In this document: one piece after another, positions 17,011 to 25,489 of the stretch | Layout of the letters: the number at the start of each line of letters is the position of its first letter | How positions within the stretch are numbered: position 1 is the stretch's first letter | Assembly (NCBI GenBank): GCA_964654185.1 | Contig: CAZZIE010000047.1 | Location: forward strand, 1-29,493 | Direction of reading: 5' to 3' | Length of the DNA stretch: 29,493 bases | Source of the DNA: CAYFQV01 sp964654185 | GTDB lineage: Bacteria > Spirochaetota > Spirochaetia > DSM-27196 > PWMO01 | The notes under the pieces: generated by a model | Database searches by the model: none | What the model saw: only the letters and a program-made list of their open reading frames with translations | What the model was told of the DNA's origin: nothing | Translations under genes and position numbers: made by a program

Positions 17011-18164
17011 AGCGAGCTCCTTGTTGTTACGGCCGTGGGCCATGAGTTGGATCACCTCAGCCTCGCGATCCGTGATCCCGTAGCGCTCGCGGAACTGCCG
17101 CAGTCGGTATTCGTCAGCACCCGGCTCACCCCAAGAGCGCTGCGGCAGACGCTGTCCGGCCCTTCGATCACGGACGGGAGCTGGAGCGGTCGAAATCGTG
17201 GATAGCGCGTGGGATCCGCAGATTGGGAGCGTGAAGCGCCGCGAAATCGAGTTCGGATAGATTTCCCGCAGTGTCCGTGCGAAGGTCAGCAGCGCGAGGT
17301 GGGCGGTCAGGTATTCGATTCGCAAGTGCGTGCGCCACGGAAACGTCGGGAAGACCTGGATCACGATCATCTGTTCCATTATCGGGATGCGAACCGCGAA
17401 CACGGTGAACAGCAGCGCGGGAAAAAGGGGAACCCTCGTGGTGCCGCGAAGCTCACGATGAGGAGCAGGTCGTGGACGGTCTCCAGCGTGTGTTTGGAAG
17501 ACACGGCGGCGACTGCACCGAGCTCGATCGGTTTCCACGTGCTGTCGCGCCGATGGTGGTAGTTTGCGACGTGGAGTACCAGCAGCAGTTCGCATGCCGG
17601 TACCGCGACGCGCGGCGACACGACCCGGTAGCGCGGGGTCGTCGCGGCGCGGTTGCGGCCGGGTGATCCGCTTAGCGCGATCAGTTGGCCGTTGTCCCAT
17701 AGCCGGTACGCGGTCGACGCATTCGGGACCCGCAATCCGACCTCGGCCATCTCAGGCGGCAGCCGGATCCGTACCGCGAAGGTCGCATGACCGAAACGTC
17801 CCACCGGTTGGCCGCGAAACATCCAGTCGTTCCATGTCGCGGGCATCACGAAGTCGCCGTACCGGGCCGGCGTGTACGCTTGCACGAACTCGGCCGGACC
17901 CAGCAACCGGTTCCAGTAGATTGACCAGCGTCCGGACAGTGAGGAAGTCGGCCGGTCGGCGAAATCATGGGTTCGCAGATCGATCGCGGGAGGTTGGGTG
18001 TCGCCGTGCGCGAGCGACGCAACCGCTCCAAGCAGGAGCGCGATGACGGCACGTCTCCGGCAGATGCACCACTGCCCCAGCCTCGCTCGGTGCGTCTTCA
18101 GTCCGTACGCGTCGCAATCCCGATAACCCAAACCAGCCTTCCTCGTTGAACTCGCGTTTCCCAT
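17011..18164 (-). pseudogene. Disrupted 7TMR-DISM/LuxR regulator gene
   Basis: The first frame (18164-17379) encodes a signal peptide (AVIALLLGAVASLAHG), an almost complete DISMED-type sensor domain (IDLRTHDFADRPTSS to LLLVLHVANYHHRRDSTW) and the start of the 7TM region (HDLLLIVSF). Near 17446 a deletion of about 20 codons shifts the frame. The second frame (to 16987) continues with PIMEQMIVIQVFPTFPWRTH and LREIYPNSISRR. About five membrane helices are then missing. The gene resumes at YGITDREAEVIQLMAHGRNN-KEL, the first helix of the LuxR HTH, and ends abruptly beside the transposase fragment, losing the recognition helix. Compared with the copy at 1-1146 it cannot make a working regulator. 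The initiation codon is uncertain. Confidence 0.82.
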
Positions 18165-18291
18165 AGCAGCGTAACCCAGAAATACGTCGAAAGATGGACG
18201 CGAATCCTGACCATTCGAGTTATATTCCTTTCATCCGGCCCGTGGCCCACCAGAGTCATGCCGGGGCAGGCAAACATGAAGGAGGTGCAGG

Positions 18292-21237
18292 GTGGCAGGA
18301 TCGAACGTGCGCGTAGGAGCGCTGTTGACGCTGGTCGTTGTGCTTGTCGGATGCGATCTGCTCGGTGGGTCCGAAAGTGGAGCGGACGGATCCGGCGCGG
18401 GTGACGCGCGATCGATTACCGAGTTCGGGTTCGTTGCGCCGCCGGTTGTCGCGACGATCGACGAGGGTGAGGGAACGATCACTGCGACCGTCCCGTCCGG
18501 CACCGATGTGACCGCACTNNNNNNNNNNGCGACCTTCGCGACCACCGGAGCGAGCGTCGCGGTCGGCACGACGGCGCAGGTCAGCGGCATCACGCCGAAC
18601 GATTTCACCACCCCCGTGACCTACACGGTGACCGCCGCCGACGGCTCGACCGCGGAGTACACGGTGACCGTCAACGTCGCGCCCGAAGACGCGAAGGCGA
18701 TCACTGCATTCGGATTCCTCTCGCCGCCGGTTGTCGCGACGATCGACGAGGGTGAGGGAACGATCACTGCGACGGTCCCGTCCGGCACCGATGTGACCGC
18801 ACTGGTGGCGACCTTCGCCACCAGCGGTGAGAGCGTCGTGGTGGGCACGACGGCGCAGGTCAGCGGCACCACCCCCAACGACTTCACCGCTTCCGTGACC
18901 TACACCGTGACCGCCGCCGACGGCTCGACCGCGGAGTACACGGTGACGGTCAACGTCGCGCCCGACGACGCTAAGGCCATTACCGCCTTCGGTTTCCTCT
19001 CGCCCGCGGTGGTCGCGACGATCGACGAGGGCGCGGGAACGATCAGCGCGACCGTCCCGTCCGGCACCGATGTGACCGCGCTCGTGGCGACCTTCGCCAC
19101 CACCGGGGAGAGCGTCGCCGTCGGCGCCACAGCGCAGGTGAGCGGCACCACCGCCAACGACTTCACCACTCCCGTGACCTACACCGTGACCGCCGCCGAC
19201 GGCTCGACTGCGGAGTACGAGGTAACGGTGAACGTCGGGTTGAGCGATGCAAAAGCGATTACCGCATTCAGCTTCGTCTCTCCCGCTGTCTCGGGAACGA
19301 TTGACGAGGGCACCGGGACGATCAGCGTCGAAGTTGCCAACGGCACCAACGTCACCTTCCTCATGGCAACATTCGCAACGACGGGCGTATCAGTTTCGGT
19401 CGGCGCCACCCCTCAGACCAGCGGCGTCAGCGCCAACGACTTCACGAGCCCCGTCACCTATACCGTCACCGCCGAGGACGGCACGACGCGCGACTACGTC
19501 GTGACGGTGACGATCGCGGCCAGCGACGACGCAACCCTGTCGGCACTGACGCTTTCGACGGGTACCGACATCGGCTTCGCGCCCGACGATACCGCGTACC
19601 AGGAATTCATCGAGACCGGGCCGACGATTACGGTTGCCGCGACACCGTCGGACGCCGGAGCAACCCTCAGCTATACGCTCGACAACAACCCGATCAGCGA
19701 TCTCGTCGACATCCCGTTGAACAGCGGCAGCAACTACATTCGCATCACCGTGCTCGCGGCGGACCAGGTGACGACGCGGACCTACGTACTCGAGATCTTC
19801 CGCCTGCTCGGCAACAACGCAAACCTGTCCGCCCTCTCGGTATCGCCGGGATCCCTCTCACCCGCATTCTCGTCGGGACCGAATACCTATGAGGTGGTGG
19901 TCGAAGACACCGAGCTGAACATGACCGTCACACCGACCGCGGTCGGTCAGTTCTCGACCGTGACCGTGAACGGGACAGCGGTCGACTCGGGTGACACCAG
20001 CGACCCGATCGCGCTCGAGTTTGGACCCAACCTCATCGAAGTCGTCGTGACTGCCGAGAGCGGCGTGACGAAGACCTACACGATCAACGTGACGCGCCGG
20101 ATTCCGTCGGTTGTCTACGTTCCGGGCGTAAGTCTGTCGTTCTTCGGGCAGAGCGTCAGCATCGACAGCGATGGGAGTACGATCGCCGTCGGCCGCGTTG
20201 GCGGAGTGGAAGTGATCACAGGAAGCGCATCGTCGTGGTCGCTCGACGCACGCGTATCACAAACAGGTATCGGTGGAATCGTTTCGATCGATGCCGCCGG
20301 CAATCGATTCGCGACGGGCAATCCGTCGGCCGGAACGAGCGGTGAGGTGCACGTGTACCGACGGCCGTCCGGCGGCACGGGATGGCTGACAACCCCGATG
20401 ATCCTGAGTTCGACCAGCGCCGGGTCGGGCGACGGATTTGGCGCTTCCGGTGTCGCAATTGCCGGCGGTGGCGGGCGCGTCGTCGTGGGCGCCGCCGACA
20501 CCGACAGCTCCGACGGCACCAGAACGAACATCGGCAGGACCTTCCTCTACGTGAATGACTCCGGAACATCGTGGAGCGAGGAAATCTACGACCCCGGTGA
20601 TCCGGCGCTGTCCGGCGGTGACAGCTACGGGCGCGCGCTCGCGATGTCCGGCAACGGCGAGACCTTCGCGGTTGGGGCATTCGCCGACAACCCGCGTATC
20701 GCGGTGTACCGCTACAACGGCTCGACCTTCGATGAATCGTTCATCACCGCTTCGGACTCGATCGGAGTCACCAACTTCGGCGGCAGCGTCGCCGTGTCCT
20801 CGGATAACTCGACGATCGTGGTGGGTGCCGATTTCGATCCATCGCAAGGGGCCGCGAGCGGCTCGGCCTACGTCTTTCGCTACGACGGAACGAACTGGGT
20901 GGAAACCAAGCTCTTACCGGCAATCAGCACGGCCAACGACAGTTTCGGCCGCAGCGTCGCCGTTTCCGGCGACGGGACGCGCGTCCTCGTCGGTGCGCCG
21001 CAGGACGGCAATCAGGCCGGATCGCCGAGCTACATCGGCTACGCGACCCTGTTCGTCTTCGATGGAACACGTTGGACCCAGGCCCGGCTGCGTCCGTCCG
21101 ACCTGAGCGCGGGCGACGAGTTCGGCCAGAGTGTGGCGATCTCCGCCGACGGCGAGACCGCGGTGGTCGGTGCGCCGGGCCAGGGCGGGAGTTCGGGCCG
21201 CAAAGTCTATGTATATGACCTGAGTTGGCTGCCGTAG
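18292..21237 (+). CDS. Lipoprotein with four 93-residue repeats, two cadherin-like domains and an FG-GAP-like propeller
   Basis: 981 residues as assembled. The GTG at 18292 follows AAGGAGG by 6 bases. The signal ends in lipobox LVGC. Four repeats (about residues 39-409) have the pattern AITAFGF..P.V.ATIDEG.GTI, VTALVATFATTG and VTYTVTAADGSTAEYTVTV, resembling DUF5018-type Ig-like surface repeats. Two cadherin-like beta-sandwich modules follow (about 410-503 and 505-604, starting ATLSALTLS and ANLSALSVS). The C-terminal third (605-981) has FG-GAP-like blades (FGQSVAISADGETAVVGAP, SFGRSVAVSGDGTRVLVGAP). The design suggests a long stalk holding a propeller away from the outer membrane. Ligand unknown. 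Ten Ns lie in the first repeat. Confidence 0.88.
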   Translation: MAGSNVRVGALLTLVVVLVGCDLLGGSESGADGSGAGDARSITEFGFVAPPVVATIDEGEGTITATVPSGTDVTAXXXXATFATTGASVAVGTTAQVSGITPNDFTTPVTYTVTAADGSTAEYTVTVNVAPEDAKAITAFGFLSPPVVATIDEGEGTITATVPSGTDVTALVATFATSGESVVVGTTAQVSGTTPNDFTASVTYTVTAADGSTAEYTVTVNVAPDDAKAITAFGFLSPAVVATIDEGAGTISATVPSGTDVTALVATFATTGESVAVGATAQVSGTTANDFTTPVTYTVTAADGSTAEYEVTVNVGLSDAKAITAFSFVSPAVSGTIDEGTGTISVEVANGTNVTFLMATFATTGVSVSVGATPQTSGVSANDFTSPVTYTVTAEDGTTRDYVVTVTIAASDDATLSALTLSTGTDIGFAPDDTAYQEFIETGPTITVAATPSDAGATLSYTLDNNPISDLVDIPLNSGSNYIRITVLAADQVTTRTYVLEIFRLLGNNANLSALSVSPGSLSPAFSSGPNTYEVVVEDTELNMTVTPTAVGQFSTVTVNGTAVDSGDTSDPIALEFGPNLIEVVVTAESGVTKTYTINVTRRIPSVVYVPGVSLSFFGQSVSIDSDGSTIAVGRVGGVEVITGSASSWSLDARVSQTGIGGIVSIDAAGNRFATGNPSAGTSGEVHVYRRPSGGTGWLTTPMILSSTSAGSGDGFGASGVAIAGGGGRVVVGAADTDSSDGTRTNIGRTFLYVNDSGTSWSEEIYDPGDPALSGGDSYGRALAMSGNGETFAVGAFADNPRIAVYRYNGSTFDESFITASDSIGVTNFGGSVAVSSDNSTIVVGADFDPSQGAASGSAYVFRYDGTNWVETKLLPAISTANDSFGRSVAVSGDGTRVLVGAPQDGNQAGSPSYIGYATLFVFDGTRWTQARLRPSDLSAGDEFGQSVAISADGETAVVGAPGQGGSSGRKVYVYDLSWLP
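18406..19518 (+). repeat. Tandem array of four about-279-base coding repeats
   Basis: The second (18691-18969) and third (18970-19248) units are both exactly 279 bases. The first (18406-18690) is 285 including ten Ns. The fourth (19249 to about 19518) is more diverged. Units one to three are nearly identical over long DNA stretches, so the duplication is recent or kept uniform by recombination. Confidence 0.92.
18519..18528. other. Assembly gap of ten Ns inside a repeat
   Basis: The flanking bases match units two and three, where only four bases occupy this position. The ten Ns are therefore a placeholder: the real gap may be four bases, or four plus one or more whole 279-base units. Confidence 0.97.
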
Positions 21238-21257
21238 GACGGCCCACCGGCCGTCCT
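21236..21257 (+). terminator. Hairpin overlapping the stop codon of the FG-GAP lipoprotein gene
   Basis: AGGACGGCC and GGCCGTCCT form a perfect 9-base-pair stem with loop CACC, starting inside the TAG stop. No U-tract follows, so it may act as a 3'-end stabiliser or a Rho-assisted stop rather than a classic terminator. Confidence 0.5.
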
Positions 21258-21486
21258 CAGACCAGCGCCGTCAGCGCGAACGCGTCCCTTCCTCGAGATC
21301 CGGCGCCAGCGCGCGCCACAGCAGTGGCGCGGCAATCCCTGTCGCGTGGCGTCGCGGACGCGCGGAGACTGAGCGAGATCCACTGTCCCGAACAGTCCCA
21401 AGCCGTTTCGCGGTTTTCGTGTGCTTGTACGCCGGAATCGAAGCGCACTCGTCTCGGCCTGCGGGTCGGGTCGAAGACAGAGGTTC

Positions 21487-21669
21487 TCAGTTCAGCAGGG
21501 TCGGATCGAATGCGTGGGGTGCACGGGCGGTCTTTACCAGCCTGGTCGCAGCCTGCGGCTGCTGCTCGGCCATGCAACCTGGGCACACCAACGGGTCGAT
21601 CTCATACACCTTTGCACGCAGCCGCGCCCAGGCGCCTGTGTGCGTCCACGGTGCCCTCTTCGGTGTCAT
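21487..21669 (-). mobile_element. C-terminal remnant of an IS91-like transposase
   Basis: The minus strand encodes AWARLRAKVYEIDPLVCPGC, a variant of the SWARLI.K.YEVDPL.CP.CG block found near the C-terminus of IS91-type transposases in several phyla, and ends with LVKTARAPHAFDPTLLN and a stop, a typical tail. The usual stretch between the CxxC and the tail (MRIIA-type strand) is shortened, so there is an internal deletion, and the catalytic HUH region is absent. It is a dead fragment beside the PIN and TetR remnants. Confidence 0.55.
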
Positions 21670-21790
21670 CGAGAAGCTCGAAACTCGGGTCTTCCGGAGC
21701 GGAAGCTACTGGTGTTTGATGCACACTTCTAGTGCCCAGAGGGGCTTGCAGAAGCAACGGTCCGCTGGAACGTCTTGCTAGCCCTCCTTT

Positions 21791-21925
21791 CTACACGCGG
21801 AATATGTTGTTGATGTGTTCCTTGTCGGTTGTTCGATAGACGTAGAAATCCGAATCGATGGAAATGGTGTCGCGAATACCAAGCGGCTCTGCTGCGACGA
21901 CAAGAGTGGCGTCCGCAAGGTCCAT
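21791..21925 (-). pseudogene. C-terminal remnant of a PIN-domain (VapC-like) toxin
   Basis: The minus strand encodes MDLADATLVVAAEPLGIRD followed by TISIDSDFYVYRTTDKEHIN and a stop. PIN ribonucleases of VapC toxins end with just such a segment: an Asp in the MDxADA motif, then a D-x-DF acidic cluster before the last strand. The N-terminal half with the first catalytic Asp is absent and no antitoxin is seen. The broken side meets the broken side of the TetR remnant near 21940, so one deletion probably removed both 5' parts. Confidence 0.6.
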
Positions 21926-21956
21926 GGGCACGGAGGCTTCGGTTCCGGGCAAACCC

Positions 21957-22244
21957 ACGGGCCGGGACCTGCTGCTGTGGCGGTTCACCATCCTGAAGAA
22001 ATCGCCTCAGCTGCGGGCCTTCCTCATGGACGTACGACGCGCCTATCTCATGCGGGAGTTCGACGAGACGAACATGGACCTCTTCAGCTTGCCGGGTTGA
22101 GAGCTCGAAGGCCATGATCGCGCGTTCCTCATCGGTGGCATCGACGCCATAACCGTCGCCTGGATCGAGGGCGGGATGAAGGAATCGCCCGAGGAGATGG
22201 TGGCGCTGGTTGAGCGCAGCCGAATCCGCGTAACTCGTTCCTAA
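21957..22244 (+). pseudogene. TetR-family regulator remnant (C-terminal domain) with an in-frame stop
   Basis: The frame reads LLLWRFTILKKSPQLRAFLM, then REFDETNMDLFSLPG, a TGA at 22098-22100, and then HDRAFLIGGIDAITVAWIEG-GMKESPEEMVALVER to a TAA. The WIEGGMKESPEEM block is characteristic of TetR ligand-binding C-terminal domains. The N-terminal HTH is missing. A second degraded copy of the same 3' end is at 28407-28601; there the codon aligned with the TGA is GTG, which supports the TGA being a mutation. Non-functional. Confidence 0.65.
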
Positions 22245-22252
22245 CGCGCTTG

Positions 22253-22261
22253 TGCTATACT
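22253..22261 (+). promoter_or_regulatory. Extended -10 promoter of the serine hydrolase gene
   Basis: TGC-TATACT is a good extended -10 element, 27 bases before the ATG at 22289. No clear -35 box is seen at the expected distance, as is common with extended -10 promoters. Confidence 0.45.
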
Positions 22262-22288
22262 CGCATTACCCTGGAATCGAGGCCCCGT

Positions 22289-24053
22289 ATGAACAGACGT
22301 CTATTCGCCGCCGCAGTTGCGCTCACAACGATCTGCTGCGCGGCCACCTCGAACGCGTTTGCTGCAACGATCGCCGACGACGTAGCGCCGGTCGTCGGCG
22401 AGTTTCGCGAGAGCTACTTCGGCGATCTGCGCGCGGACCGGGTCGTCGGACTGAGTCTCGCCGTCGTCTCCAGCGATGAGATACTGTGGGCCGATTCGTA
22501 CGGATGGGCCGACCGCGCAACGCGGACCGAGGCGACCGTCAACACGGCGTATCTCATCGGCTCGGTGACGAAAGTCTTCACGGCGCTCGCGGTCATGCAG
22601 CTCGTCGACCGGGGACTCGTCGATCTGGACGAGTCGTACACGGCGTACGTGCCCGAGTTCTCCATGCGAACCCGATTCGGAGACATTGACGACATCACCG
22701 TTCGCCATCTCCTTACCCACCACGCGGGTATCCCGGACGACGTCTGGGCCGGCAAGTTTCGCGCCGCGCCGGAGGACTATCGGACGCTCGTGGCGGCGGC
22801 GAGCGACATGGACGCGTGCTATCCCCCGGGAACGATCCGCGTCTACTCGAATCTGGGATACTCGCTTCTCGGCTATCTCGTCGAGCGCGTCGGCGGCCAA
22901 TGCTACCAGGACTACATCCGGACCAAGATACTCGCGCCGCTGGGCATGACCCAATCGGGCTTCTTCACGCGCGCGGACCAGCGCGACGGGCTTGCGACCG
23001 GCTACACCGGACGCCGACCCACCGACGAACTGCCCCTCCGCGACGTGCCGGCCGGCAGCATCGCATCGACCGTCGCCGATATGGCGCGCCTCGTCCAGGC
23101 GCTCCTGCGCGACGAAGGTGCGATCGTGAGCCCCGAGGCGCTCGCCGAGATTTTCCGGCTGCAGAACCTGGCCGTGGAGCTCGACCTGGACGACCGGGTC
23201 GGCCTCTGCTTCACGATCAGCGCCAAGGCTCCCGATCTCGGCCGCACGTTCGAGCACGGCGGAGCCACCCTCGCCCACCGTGCACGCATCTGGATCGCGC
23301 CCGACGCAGACCTTGGTGCCGTCATTCTGTCGAACTCGGCGACCGGGGCCGATTCGGCGTGGCGGGTTCATGAGGAGCTCATGATCCGCCTCGCGCAGGA
23401 ACGCGGCGTTGACGCCGCCGGCCCCGCGATTCCCGAGAAGCCGGTTCACTTTGTCGCGCGCGCGGCGACCGACCCGGCGACCCTCACGGGGACCTACGCC
23501 CACGGGGACCTACGCCGCGCCCGGGATCGCGTTCGAGATCTCGCTGCGCCACGACGAGCTGCACACCTCGATCGACGGTCGCCGCTTCTACCTTGCACTC
23601 GACGGTCGCGACGCATACGTTCCGGCCGCTCGAATTTTCGGACGGCTGCGCCCGTGGCGTCACATGTGGTTTCTGTTCCACGAGGTCGACGGTCGCATGC
23701 TCTTCGTCGAGGCGAAACCGTGGGGAGACCTGGTGATCACCGGCGAACGCTTCGAGCCGTCTCCCGTGCATCCCGGCTGGCACGAGTACGTCGGTCGGTA
23801 TCGCCCGAACGTCGCTGCAGACGAGCTTCCGATGACCGGAGACCTCGTCCTGGAGATGCGCGACCACGGACCGGTGCTGAGGTTCACGATCCTGGATGAA
23901 CAGGAGGCCGAGCTCGCGGTGAGAACGATCTCGCCGAGCGAAGGCGTGTCGCGCGGGCTTGGACGCCTCGGGGGCGAAACGGTGCGCGTGGTCCACGGTG
24001 ACGCGGGGCCGGAGATCATCGTGAAGGGCGTGCAATACGGGAAGGTGCGGTAG
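22289..24053 (+). pseudogene. Exported serine hydrolase (class C beta-lactamase family), frameshifted by a 16-base duplication
   Basis: The ATG at 22289 has GAGG about 8 bases upstream. A signal peptide (FAAAVALTTICCAATSNAFA) leads to a beta-lactamase/PBP-like hydrolase with all three active motifs: SVTK (Ser92, Lys95), YSN (186-188) and HGG (323-325). The frame is lost at 23485-23516, where CACGGGGACCTACGCC occurs twice in tandem. Without one copy, LTGTYA joins APGIAFEI in frame and gives a 582-residue protein with a beta-rich C-terminal domain, as in many members of this family. As written, translation ends near 23899 after wrong-frame residues. The catalytic domain is complete, so a truncated active enzyme is possible. 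Members include esterases, peptidases and beta-lactamases; the substrate here is unknown. Confidence 0.85.
23485..23516 (+). repeat. Perfect 16-base tandem duplication causing a frameshift
   Basis: CACGGGGACCTACGCC at 23485-23500 is repeated exactly at 23501-23516. Sixteen is not a multiple of three, so the duplication moves the serine hydrolase into a wrong frame; removing one copy restores the whole protein. Confidence 0.95.
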
Positions 24054-24328
24054 GCCGCAGCAACGAGGCGGGCTGGTCCACCGGGCACGGGTGGTCCTCC
24101 GGCCGCTCGTGGCCGGCATGTCACTTCGCCAATCAAGAGCTTGCTTGAGGGCGGGGAAAGATAGATCTCACCTGCGCCCCGCGCCCCCCACAAGGTCCGG
24201 CAATCATGACAAGGCAGCGCATTTGAAGGTTGGAGCCTCCTCTCGGAGGCGACAAGTGAACCGGCATCCTATGCAGCGACCCCTTCACACTCTCTCGGAA
24301 AAGACGGTCTCTGACGGATGCAATGTGC
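24054..24328. other. Intergenic stretch between serine hydrolase and MerR genes
   Basis: No gene is recognisable. Two hairpins are visible: GGTCCACC/GGTGGTCC (24075-24097, one mismatch, 21 bases after the hydrolase stop) and GCCTCC-TCTC-GGAGGC (24235-24250). Neither has a U-tract. Confidence 0.5.
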
Positions 24329-24359
24329 TTGACTGTTCCGCAACGGCACACCGTAGACT
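24329..24359 (+). promoter_or_regulatory. MerR-type promoter with 19-base spacer and central dyad
   Basis: TTGACT (24329-24334) and TAGACT (24354-24359) are separated by 19 bases, the long spacer typical of promoters activated by MerR proteins. The spacer holds an imperfect dyad, TGTTCCG-CAA-CGGCACA (24334-24350), a likely operator. The predicted transcript starts near 24366, about 20 bases before the GTG of the MerR gene, so autoregulation is likely. Confidence 0.65.
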
Positions 24360-24385
24360 CCACCTGGATAGGGAAGGAGGCAGCC

Positions 24386-25285
24386 GTGACAATACGCGAG
24401 GTTTGCGAACGTACTGGCCTGACGAAGAAGGCGGTCCGTCACTATGAGTCGCTCGGTCTGATCGCTCCGGAGGTGCTGAGCAATGGCTACCGTGAGTTCG
24501 GAGAGGGCGAATTGGCTCGATTGATCGAAATCAATGTGCTTTCTCAGCTTGGGTTTTCCCTTGACGAGATAGGACAAATGAGGGAGTCGCCCTCGAGTAC
24601 CGATGCGCGTATCCGCGAGCGTATTGAAGAGCTCAAGACGGAGAGGGAACGGCTCAACGCTTCTACCGCTCTGCTGGAAGAGCTCAGCAGCACGGAGTTG
24701 TCGCTCTCGGATTTGCGCGCTCACCACCGCGAGTTGCTCGATTCACTACAGGACAAACCCGGATTCCTCGTTCGCAGGCTCAAGGAACTGTTCCCCGGCG
24801 GCCTCGGCGAAGTGCTCGGGCTTGCATACGGTCATTTGCTCGACGCCCGCCTCCTTACCGATGATGCAATGGACGCGTGGCGGTCTTTGATTCAAGAACT
24901 TGACGATGTGGATCCGATCGAGATACCTGATCCGATCTTGCAGTGGACTCAAAGGGCCGGAGATCCGGACGCCATTCGTGCCCGGCTTGACGCTTACAAG
25001 AACGAGTACTCGCAAGACTATGAGAGCTTCGCCTCAACCAAGCTGAGCGCCGTAGACTCCTATCTTGATTCAACTCCGGAGGATGAACAACGGGCGGCGG
25101 TGGAGAGGGCGCAGATGATTGCGAGTTTCTTCGCTGGGCCGGCCGCCCCAATCGCCAGGATCATGCAGTCCTATCTCCCGCGCCTAAGCGAGAGCTATGG
25201 ACGGATACTTGAGCACCAGGCGCGCCTGCTGCGTGAGAATCCCCAACTTCAAGACCAGCTGGGCATCAATCAGATCAAGAGTTAG
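24386..25285 (+). CDS. MerR-family transcriptional regulator
   Basis: 299 residues from a GTG at 24386, chosen because GGAAGGAGG lies 5 bases upstream and the protein then begins with the HTH; an ATG-less extension to 24323 would run through the promoter. The N-terminus (TIREVCERTGLTKKAVRHYE) and the wing (GLIAP....NGYREFGEGEL) are the classic MerR winged helix, followed by INVLSQLGFSLDEI and a long helical dimerisation segment (ERIEELKTERERLNASTALL). The C-terminal roughly 190 residues are larger than in metal sensors, have no cysteine cluster and probably bind an organic ligand. It likely controls its own promoter and, by the shared promoter sequence, the operon at 25541-27931. Confidence 0.88.
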   Translation: MTIREVCERTGLTKKAVRHYESLGLIAPEVLSNGYREFGEGELARLIEINVLSQLGFSLDEIGQMRESPSSTDARIRERIEELKTERERLNASTALLEELSSTELSLSDLRAHHRELLDSLQDKPGFLVRRLKELFPGGLGEVLGLAYGHLLDARLLTDDAMDAWRSLIQELDDVDPIEIPDPILQWTQRAGDPDAIRARLDAYKNEYSQDYESFASTKLSAVDSYLDSTPEDEQRAAVERAQMIASFFAGPAAPIARIMQSYLPRLSESYGRILEHQARLLRENPQLQDQLGINQIKS

Positions 25286-25312
25286 GCAGGCGCTGCATAG
25301 CGGCCGGCTTGA

Positions 25313-25331
25313 GCTGCGTGGCGCAGCCACG
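25313..25331 (+). terminator. GC hairpin after the MerR gene
   Basis: Two overlapping stems are possible: GCTGCG-TGG-CGCAGC (25313-25327) and CGTGGC-GCA-GCCACG (25317-25331). The structure starts 27 bases after the stop codon and has no U-tract, like other 3' hairpins in this window. Confidence 0.35.
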
Positions 25332-25489
25332 TCTGCTCGAAGCCGATGTGTTATGTTGCGTACACTCGGGGCAGCGCGTGTCGGCGTCTACATAGGCGTT
25401 CCGGTCTTGGTCTTCACACACTCGTGATCCGGTACGCATACGCCGCTCGAGTAGTGTCGCAGATCGCGGATCTTCCCCCAAACCTTTTC

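Noticed and set aside
18406..19518. Coding repeats read as a CRISPR-like or mobile repeat
   Set aside because: The units are in-frame protein modules of 93 residues with substitutions at protein level, not spacer-separated repeats.
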